The notes: generated by a model not told the origin, from the letters alone. A stretch of DNA of 64,000 bases from Posidoniimonas corsicana (GCF_007859765.1 NZ_SIHJ01000001.1:2233311-2297310); one strand, 5' to 3'. Counted from the stretch's first letter, positions 19,411 to 28,999 are shown. Program-made: numbers and translations.

Positions 19411-20552
19411 CCAGCCTCCGCAACTCGGTGCTGCGGTTCACAATCGCCGCGTCCGCCCTGCTGACCTGCGTCCCGGCGCTGGCCCACAAGCCGAGCGACA
19501 GCTACCTGCGCCTGACCGGCGGTGGGGAGCGGCTGGAGGTCGAGTGGGACATCGCCCTGAAGGACCTCGAGTTCCTGATCGGGTTGGACGACAACCAGGA
19601 TGGCGACATCACCTGGGGAGAGCTCAAGGCGAAGCAGCCGGCCATCGCCGCCCGGGCGCTGAGCCGTCTCAACTTGTCGGCCGACGGACACGCGTGCGAG
19701 TTGGCGGTCCGCACCTTGCAGGTCAACCACCACAGCGACGGCGCGTACGCCGTGCTGTCCATCGAGACCGACGCCCCGGGCGACGCCGCGGAGCTCGAGA
19801 TCCGCTACAGCCTGCTGTTCGACGTTGACCCGACCCACCGCGGCCTGGTGCTCTACCAGGGCGGCGGCGCGACCAGCACCCACGTGCTCAGCCCGGAGGA
19901 GCCCACGCTCTCCCTCCACACGGGCGACGCCAGCCTGCTCGACGCGTTTGTCGACTACACCCGCGAGGGCGTGTGGCACATCTGGATCGGGTACGACCAC
20001 ATCCTGTTCCTGCTGTCGCTCCTGCTGCCGGCCGTGCTGGTTCGCGAGGATCGCCGTTGGCGGCCGGTCGATTCGTTCCGCCCGGCGTGCCGTTCGGTCG
20101 TGAAGATCGTCACGGTCTTCACGCTGGCGCACTCCATCACGCTGTGGCTGGCGGTGACCGAGTATGTCACGCTGCCCAGCGCCATGGTTGAGGCGACGAT
20201 CGCGCTGTCGATCATCGTGACCGCGATCAACAACCTGTGGCCGGTGCTGCCGTTGTCGGGGTGGATGATCGCGTTCGGGTTCGGCCTGGTGCACGGCTTC
20301 GGCTTCGCCAACGTGCTGATCGACCTGGGCCTGTCGAGCGCAACCTTGGCCGTGGCGCTGCTCGGGTTCAACGTAGGGGTGGAGCTCGGCCAGCTTGCGA
20401 TCGTGTTGGTTTTCTTCCCGATCGCGTACCTGCTGCGCGACACGGAATTCTATCGCTGGGTGGTGCTACGGGCCGGTTCCGTGCTGATTGCTACCGTGGC
20501 GGCGATCTGGCTGTACGAGCGGGTGGCGAACGTCGAGATCCTCGGCTTCTAG
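19407..20552 (+). CDS. HupE/UreJ family membrane protein
   Basis: The 381-aa protein has a signal sequence (FTIAASALLTCVPALA) and a periplasmic domain of about 160 residues with an EF-hand-like loop (DDNQDGDITWGEL, near 65). At least six membrane segments of the HupE/UreJ_2 family follow. Family marks are VWHIWIGYDHILFLLSLLLP near 190, VFTLAHSITLWLA near 235 and FGFGLVHGFGFANVLIDLGL near 290, with conserved His residues that suggest metal handling. Better-known HupE/UreJ proteins are Ni or Co permeases next to hydrogenase or urease genes; neither is nearby. The transported ion is therefore unknown. Confidence 0.87.
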   Translation: MTSLRNSVLRFTIAASALLTCVPALAHKPSDSYLRLTGGGERLEVEWDIALKDLEFLIGLDDNQDGDITWGELKAKQPAIAARALSRLNLSADGHACELAVRTLQVNHHSDGAYAVLSIETDAPGDAAELEIRYSLLFDVDPTHRGLVLYQGGGATSTHVLSPEEPTLSLHTGDASLLDAFVDYTREGVWHIWIGYDHILFLLSLLLPAVLVREDRRWRPVDSFRPACRSVVKIVTVFTLAHSITLWLAVTEYVTLPSAMVEATIALSIIVTAINNLWPVLPLSGWMIAFGFGLVHGFGFANVLIDLGLSSATLAVALLGFNVGVELGQLAIVLVFFPIAYLLRDTEFYRWVVLRAGSVLIATVAAIWLYERVANVEILGF

Positions 20553-20860
20553 CGTTTCGCCTTGGACGAGTTGCCTGTCGTTGCAAGAATCCAGTGGGGA
20601 ACTGGTTCTTCACGCGTTCTTCACTTCTTCTTCACGCGGATGGTTCTGCGTTCGCTTTCTGGGGGCCTCTATTCGCGAAACGCCCCTCTGCGAGATAGGT
20701 CGCAACCCTGGCGTGGCGAACAGCTGGAGAGACGCCCGCCGCCCGGCTAGGATGACTGGTTGAGGCACTCGTCGATTGACTCGTCCGAGACGGTCTCCCC
20801 ACCAGTTCTGGCGTGGGTGATCGACGATTTCTGAATGAGCACCAGGATCAGGGGTCCATC
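20553..20860. other. 308-bp intergenic region with a phased repeat array
   Basis: This gap follows hupE and precedes the large PEP-CTERM fusion gene on the same strand. It contains the direct repeats at 20606-20635, listed separately. No gene is supported in it. Confidence 0.5.
20606..20635 (+). promoter_or_regulatory. Three TTCTTCAC direct repeats with 11-bp phasing
   Basis: TTCTTCAC occurs at 20606-20613, 20617-20624 and 20628-20635, so the starts are exactly 11 bp apart. Copies 1 and 3 are both followed by GCG. Direct repeats one helical turn apart are the usual form of OmpR/PhoB-class response-regulator sites such as Pho boxes. The array lies 226 bp upstream of the next start codon. The bound protein is unknown. 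Confidence 0.55.
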
Positions 20861-23800
20861 ATGCGGTACCGGTACAGGTTGGCTTTGTTGTTGGCGGTAG
20901 GCGGCGTTTGTTGGGCCGGGCAGCGCGCGGCCGGCCAGAGCTACCGTGTCGAGCGGGTCGCGTCCGGCCTGCAGCAGCCGGTCTACATGGACCAGGCGCC
21001 GGGCGACCCGTCCAACATCATCTACTACATGACGCGGACCACCATGGGCGGCGCGAACGCCGGCAACGGCACGCACGGCAGCCTCTGGCGGTACGACATG
21101 AACACCAGGGCCGCCACCGAGGTCCTCAACCTCAGCCACCGCAGCCTGACGCTCGACCTCGGCCCGCAGGGCTTCGCCTTCCACCCGGACTTCAACAACC
21201 CGGGCACGGACGGCTACCAGAAGATCTACGTGTCGTCGGCGGCCACCGGCGGGCCGGTCAACTACGTGGAGGAGTACGCCGCCAGCGGGCCGGGCGGCAC
21301 GGTCCCCACGGGCGGCGGCGGGCTGCCGGTCGTCAGCCGTACGCTGCTGGAGTACACCAACGTGTTCGGCGACAACAACCACGTGGTCGACTGGATAGGC
21401 TTCGACCCCCGCGCGTACGAAGCGCCGATCGGGTCGCCGGAGCGCAACTACCTGTACATCTCCGCCGGCGACGGCTCCAACGGCCGCCCAGCGGACCAGC
21501 GCCCGGAGCAGAAGTCGGACATCGTGCAGGGCAAGCTGCTGAGGATCGACGTCGACCCGAACAAGGCGGACTTCTACCCCGCCGACCCGCAGAAGAACTT
21601 CGCGATCCCGGACACCAACCCGATCCCGCTGTGGAACGCCACGCACGACGCCAACAACCAGCTGGTCGGCACCACGCTCAACTACACCGGCCCGACCCAG
21701 TCGGTCAGCTACTCGCCGGCGCTGCCTGAGCTCTACTTCACCGGCACGCGGAACACCTTCCGCATGAGCATCGATCGCCAGACCGGCGACTTCTGGTCCG
21801 GCGACGTCGGCGAGATCCAGCGCGAGGAGATCAACTTCCTGCCCGCCGACCCGTACGACGGCTCGCAGGTCCCCTACGACTTTGGTTTCCCACAGGTGGA
21901 GGGGACGGGCGTGTTCGTGAACCGCTCCAACGGCGACACCAGCATCCAGTGGGACCTGTCCGGCGGCGGTTCGGTGACGGTCGACAGCGTCAACCCGATC
22001 CAGGAGGGCCCCCACGGTCAGCTGAACGTGGGCTCCACCGCCGGCGATGAAGAGATCCGCAGCACGCCGCGCAGCGCGTACATCGGCGGCTACGTCTATC
22101 GCGGCCCGATCCAGGAACTGCAGGGCAAGTACTTCTACTCCGACTTTGTGCAGGGCAACATCTTCTCGCTCGACTTCGACACGAGCACGCCGATCGAGGA
22201 CTTCAGCGGCTCGAACCAGAACCTGGTGGAGGTCCCGACCGACAACGGGAGTGTGATGCTTGCCTCGCTGGGCACACGCGAGGTGGTGCTCAACCGCAAC
22301 CTCAACTCGCTGTGGCACACGCTGATGGTCGACCCCCAGGACCCGACCTACACCCCCGCCCTGGGCGACGACTTCGGCATCGGCCGCGTGGTTTCGTTTG
22401 GCGAGGACAACGCGGGCAACCTGTACATCATCGACATGGGCGGCCAACGCGGCAACGCGGGCTTCGGCAACGACTACCCCGGCGGCGCCACCGGGCAGAT
22501 CTTCCGCGTCGTGCCCAACCTGCAGGTATTCGTTACCGTCGACCGCGTCACCGGGGCGCTCACGTTCAGCAACGAGGCGGGCGAGCCGGTCGACGTCCTG
22601 GGCTACCAGGTCACCTCCGGCGCCGGCGCCCTCAATCCCGACGCGCTGACGCCGATTACCGGACGGCTCGACAACAGCGGCACGGGAAGCGGTGAAGTCG
22701 ACGGCGTCAACGCGTGGGAGGTCACGTCGGCCGAAGGCGACAACACGCTGTTCAGCGAGGCCTCCACGGGGACGGCTGCGTCGCTGGCGGCGGGGCAGTC
22801 GTTCGCGCTCAGCCCGGCGGGCGGCTGGGTGCAGTCGATCTACGAGGACCTAATACTAGAGGTGACCCTGGATGGCGGCGCCACGGTGCAGGCGCAGGTC
22901 GCCTACGTGGGAAACAGCGGCGCGCCGTTTGACCGGGGCGACCTCGACTTCGACGGCGCGCTCGACCCGGACGACTGGAACCTGTTCCGCAGCAACTTCT
23001 TCTCCGAGTTCGACGGCCTGACGGTTGCCGAGTCCTACGGCCTAGGCGACCTGGACGGCGACGGCGACAACGACCACGACGACTTCCTGCTGTTCAAGGC
23101 CGACTACACCGCCGCCAACGGCGCCGCCGCCTTCGCCGGCCTGCTGCAGGCGCCCGAGCCGGGCGCCGCGTTGCTGGCGTCGGTCGCGGTGGCGTTCGGG
23201 TGCGCCCGCCGGCGGCGCCAACGCTCCGCGTCTCCTGTTAGCTTGCTGACGCTCGCCGTGGCGGCCGGCGTGGCCGGGCTGGCCGGCGGCGACGCCGAGG
23301 CCGCGCTGACCCACCAGTACACGTTCAACAGCGGGCTGACCGATAGCGTCGGCGGCGTCGACGGCCAGGCGTTCGGCGCCGCGGCTGTGGACGGCCAGGG
23401 CAAGTTGAGCTTGCCAGGCGGCTCGGGCGACTACGTCGGGTTCGACGCGTCGCAGATCGGCATCTCGTCGTACACCGACCTGACCATCGAGACCTGGTTC
23501 ACCGCCGACAACCACCAGACCTGGGCGCGGCTGTTCGACTACGGCGACCGCTCGGTCGCCAACGAGGGCTACGTCTACTACTCGCCGCAGAGCGGGCTGG
23601 GCGGCAACCCCGCGCTGGCCCGGTTCACCACCCAGGCCGACATCACGGCAATCACGTCGGCGTCGCCGCCGACCGGCGTGCAGCACCACCTGGCGTTTGT
23701 CATCGACGACAACGCCAACGGCGGGGCGGATCAGTTCTCGGTGTACCTCAACGGCGTGCTGGCCGGGACGACCGCGCACAACAAATCGCTCAGCGACGTG

Positions 23801-24613
23801 ATCGACACTAACGCGTTCTTGGGCCGGTCGACGTTTGTCGGGAACGACCCGTTCTTCGACGGCTCGATCGACGAGTTCCGCATCTACGACCACGCGCTGT
23901 CGGCGAGCGAGGTCGACCAGAATTTCCTGGCCGGCCCGACCCCGGTCGCGTCGATGGTGCTGTACGTGAACACCATCTCGGGCGACCTGACCCTGTCCAC
24001 CACTGACGCCAGCCCGGTCAGCATCGACTACTATGCCGTCAGGAGCGCGGCCGGCGCGCTGAGCACCACCGGCTGGGTCAGCCTGGACGATCAGGGCTTG
24101 GGGGCCGGCGCCGGCCCGGGCCAGGGCTGGGAGGAGGCGGACCTGTCCGACCCGACCGAGCTGGGCGAGCTGTACCTGCTGGGGACATCGCCGGTGGCGG
24201 GCGACGCGCCGCTGCCGCTCGGCGCGGCGTACGACCCGTCGGTCTTCGGCGCGGGCGCCCCGGGCGACCTGATCTTCGAGTTCGGCCTGCAAGGCGCCAA
24301 GGCGATCGCCGGCCAGGTGGTCTACGTCGCCCGGGCGCCGGGCGACTACAACAACGACGGCGCCACTGACGCGGCCGACTACACCGTGTGGCGCGACAGC
24401 CTGGGCGCCACAGGGCTGGCGCCGTTCACCTCGGCCGACGGCAACGGCGACGGCCGGGTTACCCAGGAAGACTACGCGGTCTGGCGGGACAGCTACGGGC
24501 TCACCGCGGCCGGCGCCGCCGCGCAGGCCGCGCCGGAGCCAATGGCAGCCGGTTTGACAGCGCTCATGGCAATCTCGTTTAGCCTGACGCAGCGCACGCG
24601 GGTAGGCTGCTAG
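20861..24613 (+). CDS. Double PEP-CTERM fusion: glucose/sorbosone dehydrogenase-like plus LamG protein
   Basis: This 1250-aa protein looks like two secreted proteins joined in frame. Part one has a signal peptide, a PQQ-type glucose/sorbosone dehydrogenase beta-propeller (residues about 28-575, for example YLYISAGDGSNGRPADQRPE and SDIVQGKLLRIDVDPN), a dockerin-like pair (GDLDFDGALDPDDWNLF) and a full PEP-CTERM tail (PEPGAALLASVAVAFGCARR). Part two begins with a signal-like hydrophobic stretch (VSLLTLAVAAGVAGLAGG), a LamG domain (ALTHQYTFNSGL onward), a dockerin pair (GDYNNDGATDAADYTVWRDS) and a second PEP-CTERM. Both other frames contain stops within about 12 bp at the junction (23239 and 23247), as expected if an old stop was lost by an indel. 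The ATG at 20861 begins the signal peptide. Confidence 0.8.
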   Translation: MRYRYRLALLLAVGGVCWAGQRAAGQSYRVERVASGLQQPVYMDQAPGDPSNIIYYMTRTTMGGANAGNGTHGSLWRYDMNTRAATEVLNLSHRSLTLDLGPQGFAFHPDFNNPGTDGYQKIYVSSAATGGPVNYVEEYAASGPGGTVPTGGGGLPVVSRTLLEYTNVFGDNNHVVDWIGFDPRAYEAPIGSPERNYLYISAGDGSNGRPADQRPEQKSDIVQGKLLRIDVDPNKADFYPADPQKNFAIPDTNPIPLWNATHDANNQLVGTTLNYTGPTQSVSYSPALPELYFTGTRNTFRMSIDRQTGDFWSGDVGEIQREEINFLPADPYDGSQVPYDFGFPQVEGTGVFVNRSNGDTSIQWDLSGGGSVTVDSVNPIQEGPHGQLNVGSTAGDEEIRSTPRSAYIGGYVYRGPIQELQGKYFYSDFVQGNIFSLDFDTSTPIEDFSGSNQNLVEVPTDNGSVMLASLGTREVVLNRNLNSLWHTLMVDPQDPTYTPALGDDFGIGRVVSFGEDNAGNLYIIDMGGQRGNAGFGNDYPGGATGQIFRVVPNLQVFVTVDRVTGALTFSNEAGEPVDVLGYQVTSGAGALNPDALTPITGRLDNSGTGSGEVDGVNAWEVTSAEGDNTLFSEASTGTAASLAAGQSFALSPAGGWVQSIYEDLILEVTLDGGATVQAQVAYVGNSGAPFDRGDLDFDGALDPDDWNLFRSNFFSEFDGLTVAESYGLGDLDGDGDNDHDDFLLFKADYTAANGAAAFAGLLQAPEPGAALLASVAVAFGCARRRRQRSASPVSLLTLAVAAGVAGLAGGDAEAALTHQYTFNSGLTDSVGGVDGQAFGAAAVDGQGKLSLPGGSGDYVGFDASQIGISSYTDLTIETWFTADNHQTWARLFDYGDRSVANEGYVYYSPQSGLGGNPALARFTTQADITAITSASPPTGVQHHLAFVIDDNANGGADQFSVYLNGVLAGTTAHNKSLSDVIDTNAFLGRSTFVGNDPFFDGSIDEFRIYDHALSASEVDQNFLAGPTPVASMVLYVNTISGDLTLSTTDASPVSIDYYAVRSAAGALSTTGWVSLDDQGLGAGAGPGQGWEEADLSDPTELGELYLLGTSPVAGDAPLPLGAAYDPSVFGAGAPGDLIFEFGLQGAKAIAGQVVYVARAPGDYNNDGATDAADYTVWRDSLGATGLAPFTSADGNGDGRVTQEDYAVWRDSYGLTAAGAAAQAAPEPMAAGLTALMAISFSLTQRTRVGC

Positions 24614-24715
24614 CACGGCGCCCTGGCCCAATCTTGCCGGGCGTCGGCGTGTCTTGTAGTGTTCGGCCGATTCTCTCCTCTCGTCCGCCCAATCCGACTC
24701 GTCACGCCCTGCCCC

Positions 24716-26260
24716 ATGCGGCTCCGAACCGCCCTGCGACTGCCGGCCGGCGTCAGGCGCTGCCTGTCTGCGCTCTGCCTCGCGGCAAGCGTGTGCGCGG
24801 CGGCCGGCGCGCAGGACGACACGCAGACCCTGCTGCGCGAGCTCCAGCAGGAGGTGCAGCAGTTGCGGGCGCAGGTCGAGCGGGACCGCACCGCGATCGA
24901 GACGCGTCAGACCGACCTCGAGCAGCGGGTCCGCACGCGCGGCGAGGAGGCGTTCAGCCGGATCGAGTCGCTAGAGGGGACCGAGGCCGAGCTGCAACGC
25001 CAGCTCGAGCTGCGGGTGCCGTCCTACGACGCGCTGCCGCAATCGGCCGCGCAGGAGCTCGCCGACGGGCTCAGCCTGACCGAGCGGCTCGAGAACCTCA
25101 TCATCTTCCACGGCTACCTGCGGTCGGGATTTGGCTCCAACGGCCGCGGCGGCGGGCAGGACCCGTTCCAGGCGCCCGGCGCGCCGGCTAAGTACCGGCT
25201 CGGCAACGAGGCCGATACGTACGGCGAGATCATCTTCGACAAGGAGTGGTCGCCGGACCGCAAGAAGCCGCAGTTCCGCGGCGAGGTGATGATCGCGTTC
25301 CAGACCAGGCAGAATGACACCTTCGACGTCGACAACGACGTCTACCTCGTGCGTGAGGCGATGGTCGAGGCCAAGAACTTCGCCATCGCACCGGACTGGG
25401 TTTGGTGGGCGGGGCAGCGCTACTACGACCGGCACGACATCCACATCAACGACTTCTTCTACCTCGACATGTCCGGCTACGGCGGCGGCGTCCGTGAGAT
25501 CGACCTCGGCTGCTGTACCCTCGACATTGCGTACCTGGGCGGGTCGCTCGAGGACGTGATCACGCACCGCGGCGTGCTGACCGGCCACCACCTCGACATG
25601 CGCCTGCAGGACGTGCCGGCGCCGTTCGGCAGGGCGATCCTGTGGCTCGACCTGGCGATCCGGCCCGGCGGCGACCTGCCCGACGCCCGCCGGGTGGAGA
25701 ACTCGCGCGGGGCGGCGGGCGGGGTGATCCACATCGTCGAGGACGTGCTGGGCGGCTTCAACAAGGCGGCGCTGCTGCACGGCCGAGACGCCGCGGCCAG
25801 CTTCTCCACGAGCCTCTCCGATCCGTTCACCACGCTCGACGCCACCCGCCAGACGCTGGCCGCCGAAGTGCTGACCGTGCAGCCCGCCGACTGGCTCAGC
25901 ATGCAGATGGCGTTCGTGTGGCGGTCGGTCGAGAACGACAGCATCCCCGACTCGCGGGTGGTGTGGACCTCCGGCGGCCTCCGCCCGATCCTCCACCTGA
26001 CCGAGTACTGGGCGTTGGCATTCGAGTACGGCGCCGACCACGTCGATAACGACAACCTGGGCGTCGCGGGTACCCTGCAGAAGTTCACCATCGCCCCCGA
26101 GCTGCGGGCCGGCAACCAGTTCTTCTCCCGCCCTTCGCTGCGGGCGTTTTGCACCTACGCGGTGTGGCCCGAGCAGTTCGAGGGGCTGGTCGGCGGCCCC
26201 GCCTACGCGATGTCGACGGACGGGTTCTCGATGGGCTGCCAGGTCGAAACCTGGTGGTGA
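24716..26260 (+). CDS. LamB-like carbohydrate porin
   Basis: The 514-aa protein has a signal peptide (LSALCLAASVCAAAGA), a periplasmic coiled coil (QTLLRELQQEVQQLRAQVER and a following heptad region, about residues 35-90) and a beta-barrel region like the LamB/carbohydrate-selective porin family (HGYLRSGFGSNGRGGG near 120, GQRYYDRHDIHINDFFYLDM near 230). The N-terminal coiled coil is typical of porins that trimerise and contact peptidoglycan. It should sit in the outer membrane and pass sugars. The ATG at 24716 is preferred over an upstream open extension. Its 3' end lies 7 bp from the convergent baeRF gene. Confidence 0.82.
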   Translation: MRLRTALRLPAGVRRCLSALCLAASVCAAAGAQDDTQTLLRELQQEVQQLRAQVERDRTAIETRQTDLEQRVRTRGEEAFSRIESLEGTEAELQRQLELRVPSYDALPQSAAQELADGLSLTERLENLIIFHGYLRSGFGSNGRGGGQDPFQAPGAPAKYRLGNEADTYGEIIFDKEWSPDRKKPQFRGEVMIAFQTRQNDTFDVDNDVYLVREAMVEAKNFAIAPDWVWWAGQRYYDRHDIHINDFFYLDMSGYGGGVREIDLGCCTLDIAYLGGSLEDVITHRGVLTGHHLDMRLQDVPAPFGRAILWLDLAIRPGGDLPDARRVENSRGAAGGVIHIVEDVLGGFNKAALLHGRDAAASFSTSLSDPFTTLDATRQTLAAEVLTVQPADWLSMQMAFVWRSVENDSIPDSRVVWTSGGLRPILHLTEYWALAFEYGADHVDNDNLGVAGTLQKFTIAPELRAGNQFFSRPSLRAFCTYAVWPEQFEGLVGGPAYAMSTDGFSMGCQVETWW

Positions 26261-26267
26261 CGCCGGC

Positions 26268-27392
26268 TCAGAACCGGTACACCGCTGCGCAGCCCGAGTC
26301 GCTCGCGTCCGGCTCCGCGTCGCAGACCAGCACGTCGCCGCCCGTGCGGAGCACCTGTGACACCACGCCGGCGCACCGCTGACGCTGCTGTCCGGGGCCG
26401 TCCGCCAGGTCGGCTCGGACGTACAGCGTGTCGACGCGGCCCTGCTCGGCCGCCGACGCGATGGCGTCCAGGTCGCGGCTGCCCTGGTCCCGCGACTCGG
26501 CCAGCCCCAGCCGCTCGGCAATCGCCCGCTGATCCGCCGCGAACAGCGGCTCGACCAGCTGCCACACCCGCGGGTGCAGGTCGTCGGCGGACAGGTCGTC
26601 CGGGTTGCCCGGCACCGGCTCCGCGACCAGCCGTTGATAATCGCAGGCCTCGCGGAACAACGGGAACAGGTACTCCACGCCGCAGAACACCAGCGGGGCG
26701 CGCTGGCCCGGCAGGTACTTCATCAGCGGCGCGTTGAGCCGGTGGAAAAACTGCAGCAGCTCCTTCTTGTGGTCCTCGCCCTCGCCGCCGCCGTGCCCGT
26801 GGAAGATGGCGTCGCCGCCGGCGCTGCTGCTAGTGGCCGCCGCGTGGGAGTGGAACTGCAGCGCGGACTGGTACTCGTCGATGTTGAGCGCGTCGACCAG
26901 GTCCTGCGGGAGGTTGGCGTGCTCGACCTCCGACAGCCCGTGCTTGTCGCCCTCGAACAGACGCACACGGTTCTGGCTGACCGCCAACGCGTAGCAGCGG
27001 CCGTCGCCCTGCAGGCTGCGGAGGAGCGGCGGCAGGTAGTACTCGTCCGCCACGACGACCAGCTCCGGCGTCGCCGCGGTGAGCCGGTAGCCGACCGCGC
27101 TGCCGGGCGACAGCAGGATCGCCAGGCCCTCGGTCGAGTTCTGCCAGAAGTCGTCTTCGGGCCGGCCGGGAAGCTGCTGCGCGGGGGCCAGCAGGCGGAG
27201 CTGCAGCTCGCGGTCGTGCCCCGCCTGCTGGAGCTGCTTCTCGGCGTCCGCCAACAGGTTCTTCAGGCGGATCGGGTCTTGCTGAACCTCACGGCCCTTG
27301 CGGTGGGTCGGCAGGTAGATCGAAACGCACGGCTTGGAGGAGTGGTTTGCCAGCGACGAAATATCAGCGTGCTTGATCTCGGTGGTGTTCAC
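26268..27392 (-). CDS. baeRF-family protein (bacterial archaeo-eukaryotic release factor-like)
   Basis: The 374-aa protein carries CVSIYLPTHRKGREVQQDPI near residue 20 and RLKNLLADAEKQL, the start of the baeRF family 3/7 type domain. The middle has YALAVSQNRVRLFEGDKHGL, and the C-terminal part is an eL30/Pelota-like domain (GRVDTLYVRADLADG). A His-rich insertion (FHSHAAATSS, then HGHGGGEGEDHKK) lies near 210-235. Such proteins are predicted ribosome-associated or RNA-acting factors. The GTG at 27392 is chosen because AAAGGAG lies at ideal spacing. It lies 197 bp downstream of pntB on the same strand. Confidence 0.8.
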   Translation of the reverse strand: MNTTEIKHADISSLANHSSKPCVSIYLPTHRKGREVQQDPIRLKNLLADAEKQLQQAGHDRELQLRLLAPAQQLPGRPEDDFWQNSTEGLAILLSPGSAVGYRLTAATPELVVVADEYYLPPLLRSLQGDGRCYALAVSQNRVRLFEGDKHGLSEVEHANLPQDLVDALNIDEYQSALQFHSHAAATSSSAGGDAIFHGHGGGEGEDHKKELLQFFHRLNAPLMKYLPGQRAPLVFCGVEYLFPLFREACDYQRLVAEPVPGNPDDLSADDLHPRVWQLVEPLFAADQRAIAERLGLAESRDQGSRDLDAIASAAEQGRVDTLYVRADLADGPGQQRQRCAGVVSQVLRTGGDVLVCDAEPDASDSGCAAVYRF

Positions 27393-27589
27393 AGCGGATC
27401 TCCTTTCAGCGGCGGGGTCGGTTCGCATTCGCCCGCGGCCGGCGCCAGGTGCGCAGCGACACGCGGGGGCTGAAAGAAGGAAGCAAATGGGGCGCCGGCG
27501 GCTCGGAGGCACGGACCTGCGGGGGCTGGGTGGCCGCGCGGCGGCCAGGCTGTGCGGCAAGCGGCCGGAGAGCCCGGGGCAGCCCCGCC

Positions 27590-28999
27590 TTAGGAGAGTT
27601 CGCCCACCAACTCGTTCATGCTGTCGTGCGCGTCGCCGAAGAGCATGTGGGTGTTGTCGTAGTAGAACAGCGGATTATCGACGCCCGCGTAGCCGGCCGC
27701 CCTGCCCCGCTTGAGCATCACGACCCGCTTGGCCTCCCACACCTCGAGCACCGGCATGCCGGCGATCGGGCTGCCCGGGTCGGTCAGCGCGCTGGGGTTC
27801 ACGATGTCGTTGGCGCCGATCACCAGCACGACATCCGTGTCGGGGAAATCGGCGTTGATCTCGTCCATCTCCAGCACGATGTCGTACGGGACGCTCGCCT
27901 CGGCCAGCAGCACGTTCATGTGCCCGGGCAGGCGGCCGGCGACCGGGTGGATGGCGAACCGCACGTTCTTGCCCTGGGCGCGGAGCTTGTCGCCCACCTC
28001 GCGGACGGCGTGCTGCGCCCGTGCGACGGCCATTCCGTAGCCGGGCACGATAATCACGTTCTCGGCCCGCTTCAGCTCGTCGGCCAGGTCGCTGACGCTG
28101 GTCTCGGTGACCGTGCCGGCCTGCTCCATGGAGCAGGACTCCCCGCCCGCGGCCGCCTTCGGCTCGGCGCCGAACCCGCCGAACACGACGTTCCAGATCG
28201 AGCGGTTCATCGCGTGGCACATGATGTAGCTGAGGATGGCGCCGCTGGCGCCGACCAGCGCGCCGGTCACGATCAGCAGGTCATTGGAGAGCATGAAGCC
28301 GGCGGCCGCCGCGGTCCAGCCGGAGTAGCTGTTGAGCAGCGAGACCACCACCGGCATGTCCGCGCCGCCGATGGCGGCCACCAGGTGCACGCCCAGCAGC
28401 AGCGCGATCACAGTGGCGAGGAGCAGCAGCACGAGCGGGGCGACGCCGCCCAGGTGCAGCACGAACATCACGCCCAGCACGGCGCTCAGCACCACCGCGG
28501 CCAGGTTCAGCAAGTGCCGGCCGGGCAGCAGCAGCGGCTTGCCGGACAGCTTCCCGCAGAGTTTCAGGAACGCGACCACCGAGCCGGTGAACGTGATCGC
28601 GCCGATCCAGACCGCCAGGAAGATCTCGGTCAGGTGGATCCGCTGCCCGACCACGGTCTCGCCGTGGGGCCCGAAGTAGCTCGCGAAGCCGACCAGCACC
28701 GCCGCGGCGCCGACAAAGCTGTGCAACAGCGCGACCATCTCCGGCATGGAGGTCATCGCCACCCGCGAGGCCATCACGGCGCCCACCACGGCGCCGATCG
28801 CCACCGCCACCGCGACCCACACCAGCCCCTGGCTGGTGATCTCGTGCGAGGTCATCGTCGCGCCCACGGCGATCGCCATGCCGATGATGCCGTACAAGTT
28901 GCCGCGGCGCGCGGTCTCTTGGCTGCTGAGCCCCTTGAGGCTGAGGATGAACAGCACCGCCGCGACGAGGTACGGGATGGAGAGTAAGACCTGGTCCAA
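27590..28999 (-). CDS. pntB: NAD(P) transhydrogenase, beta subunit
   Basis: The 469-aa integral membrane protein has about eight or nine membrane segments in residues 1-270 and a C-terminal NADP(H)-binding domain ([20 protein letters not shown] near 296, [20 protein letters not shown] near 330, [16 protein letters not shown] near 370). With PntA it couples hydride transfer from NADH to NADP+ to proton entry, supplying NADPH. No ATG fits the conserved start; a TTG at 28999 ([11 protein letters not shown]) is used, without a clear Shine-Dalgarno. It lies 128 bp downstream of pntA, with a long hairpin in between, so expression may be modulated at the RNA level. Confidence 0.93.
   Translation of the reverse strand: MDQVLLSIPYLVAAVLFILSLKGLSSQETARRGNLYGIIGMAIAVGATMTSHEITSQGLVWVAVAVAIGAVVGAVMASRVAMTSMPEMVALLHSFVGAAAVLVGFASYFGPHGETVVGQRIHLTEIFLAVWIGAITFTGSVVAFLKLCGKLSGKPLLLPGRHLLNLAAVVLSAVLGVMFVLHLGGVAPLVLLLLATVIALLLGVHLVAAIGGADMPVVVSLLNSYSGWTAAAAGFMLSNDLLIVTGALVGASGAILSYIMCHAMNRSIWNVVFGGFGAEPKAAAGGESCSMEQAGTVTETSVSDLADELKRAENVIIVPGYGMAVARAQHAVREVGDKLRAQGKNVRFAIHPVAGRLPGHMNVLLAEASVPYDIVLEMDEINADFPDTDVVLVIGANDIVNPSALTDPGSPIAGMPVLEVWEAKRVVMLKRGRAAGYAGVDNPLFYYDNTHMLFGDAHDSMNELVGELS

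Noticed and set aside
20747-22447. A 566-codon minus-strand open frame
   Set aside because: It mirrors the dehydrogenase-like coding frame, is Val/Arg/Ala-rich and has no motif; the plus strand carries clear domains.
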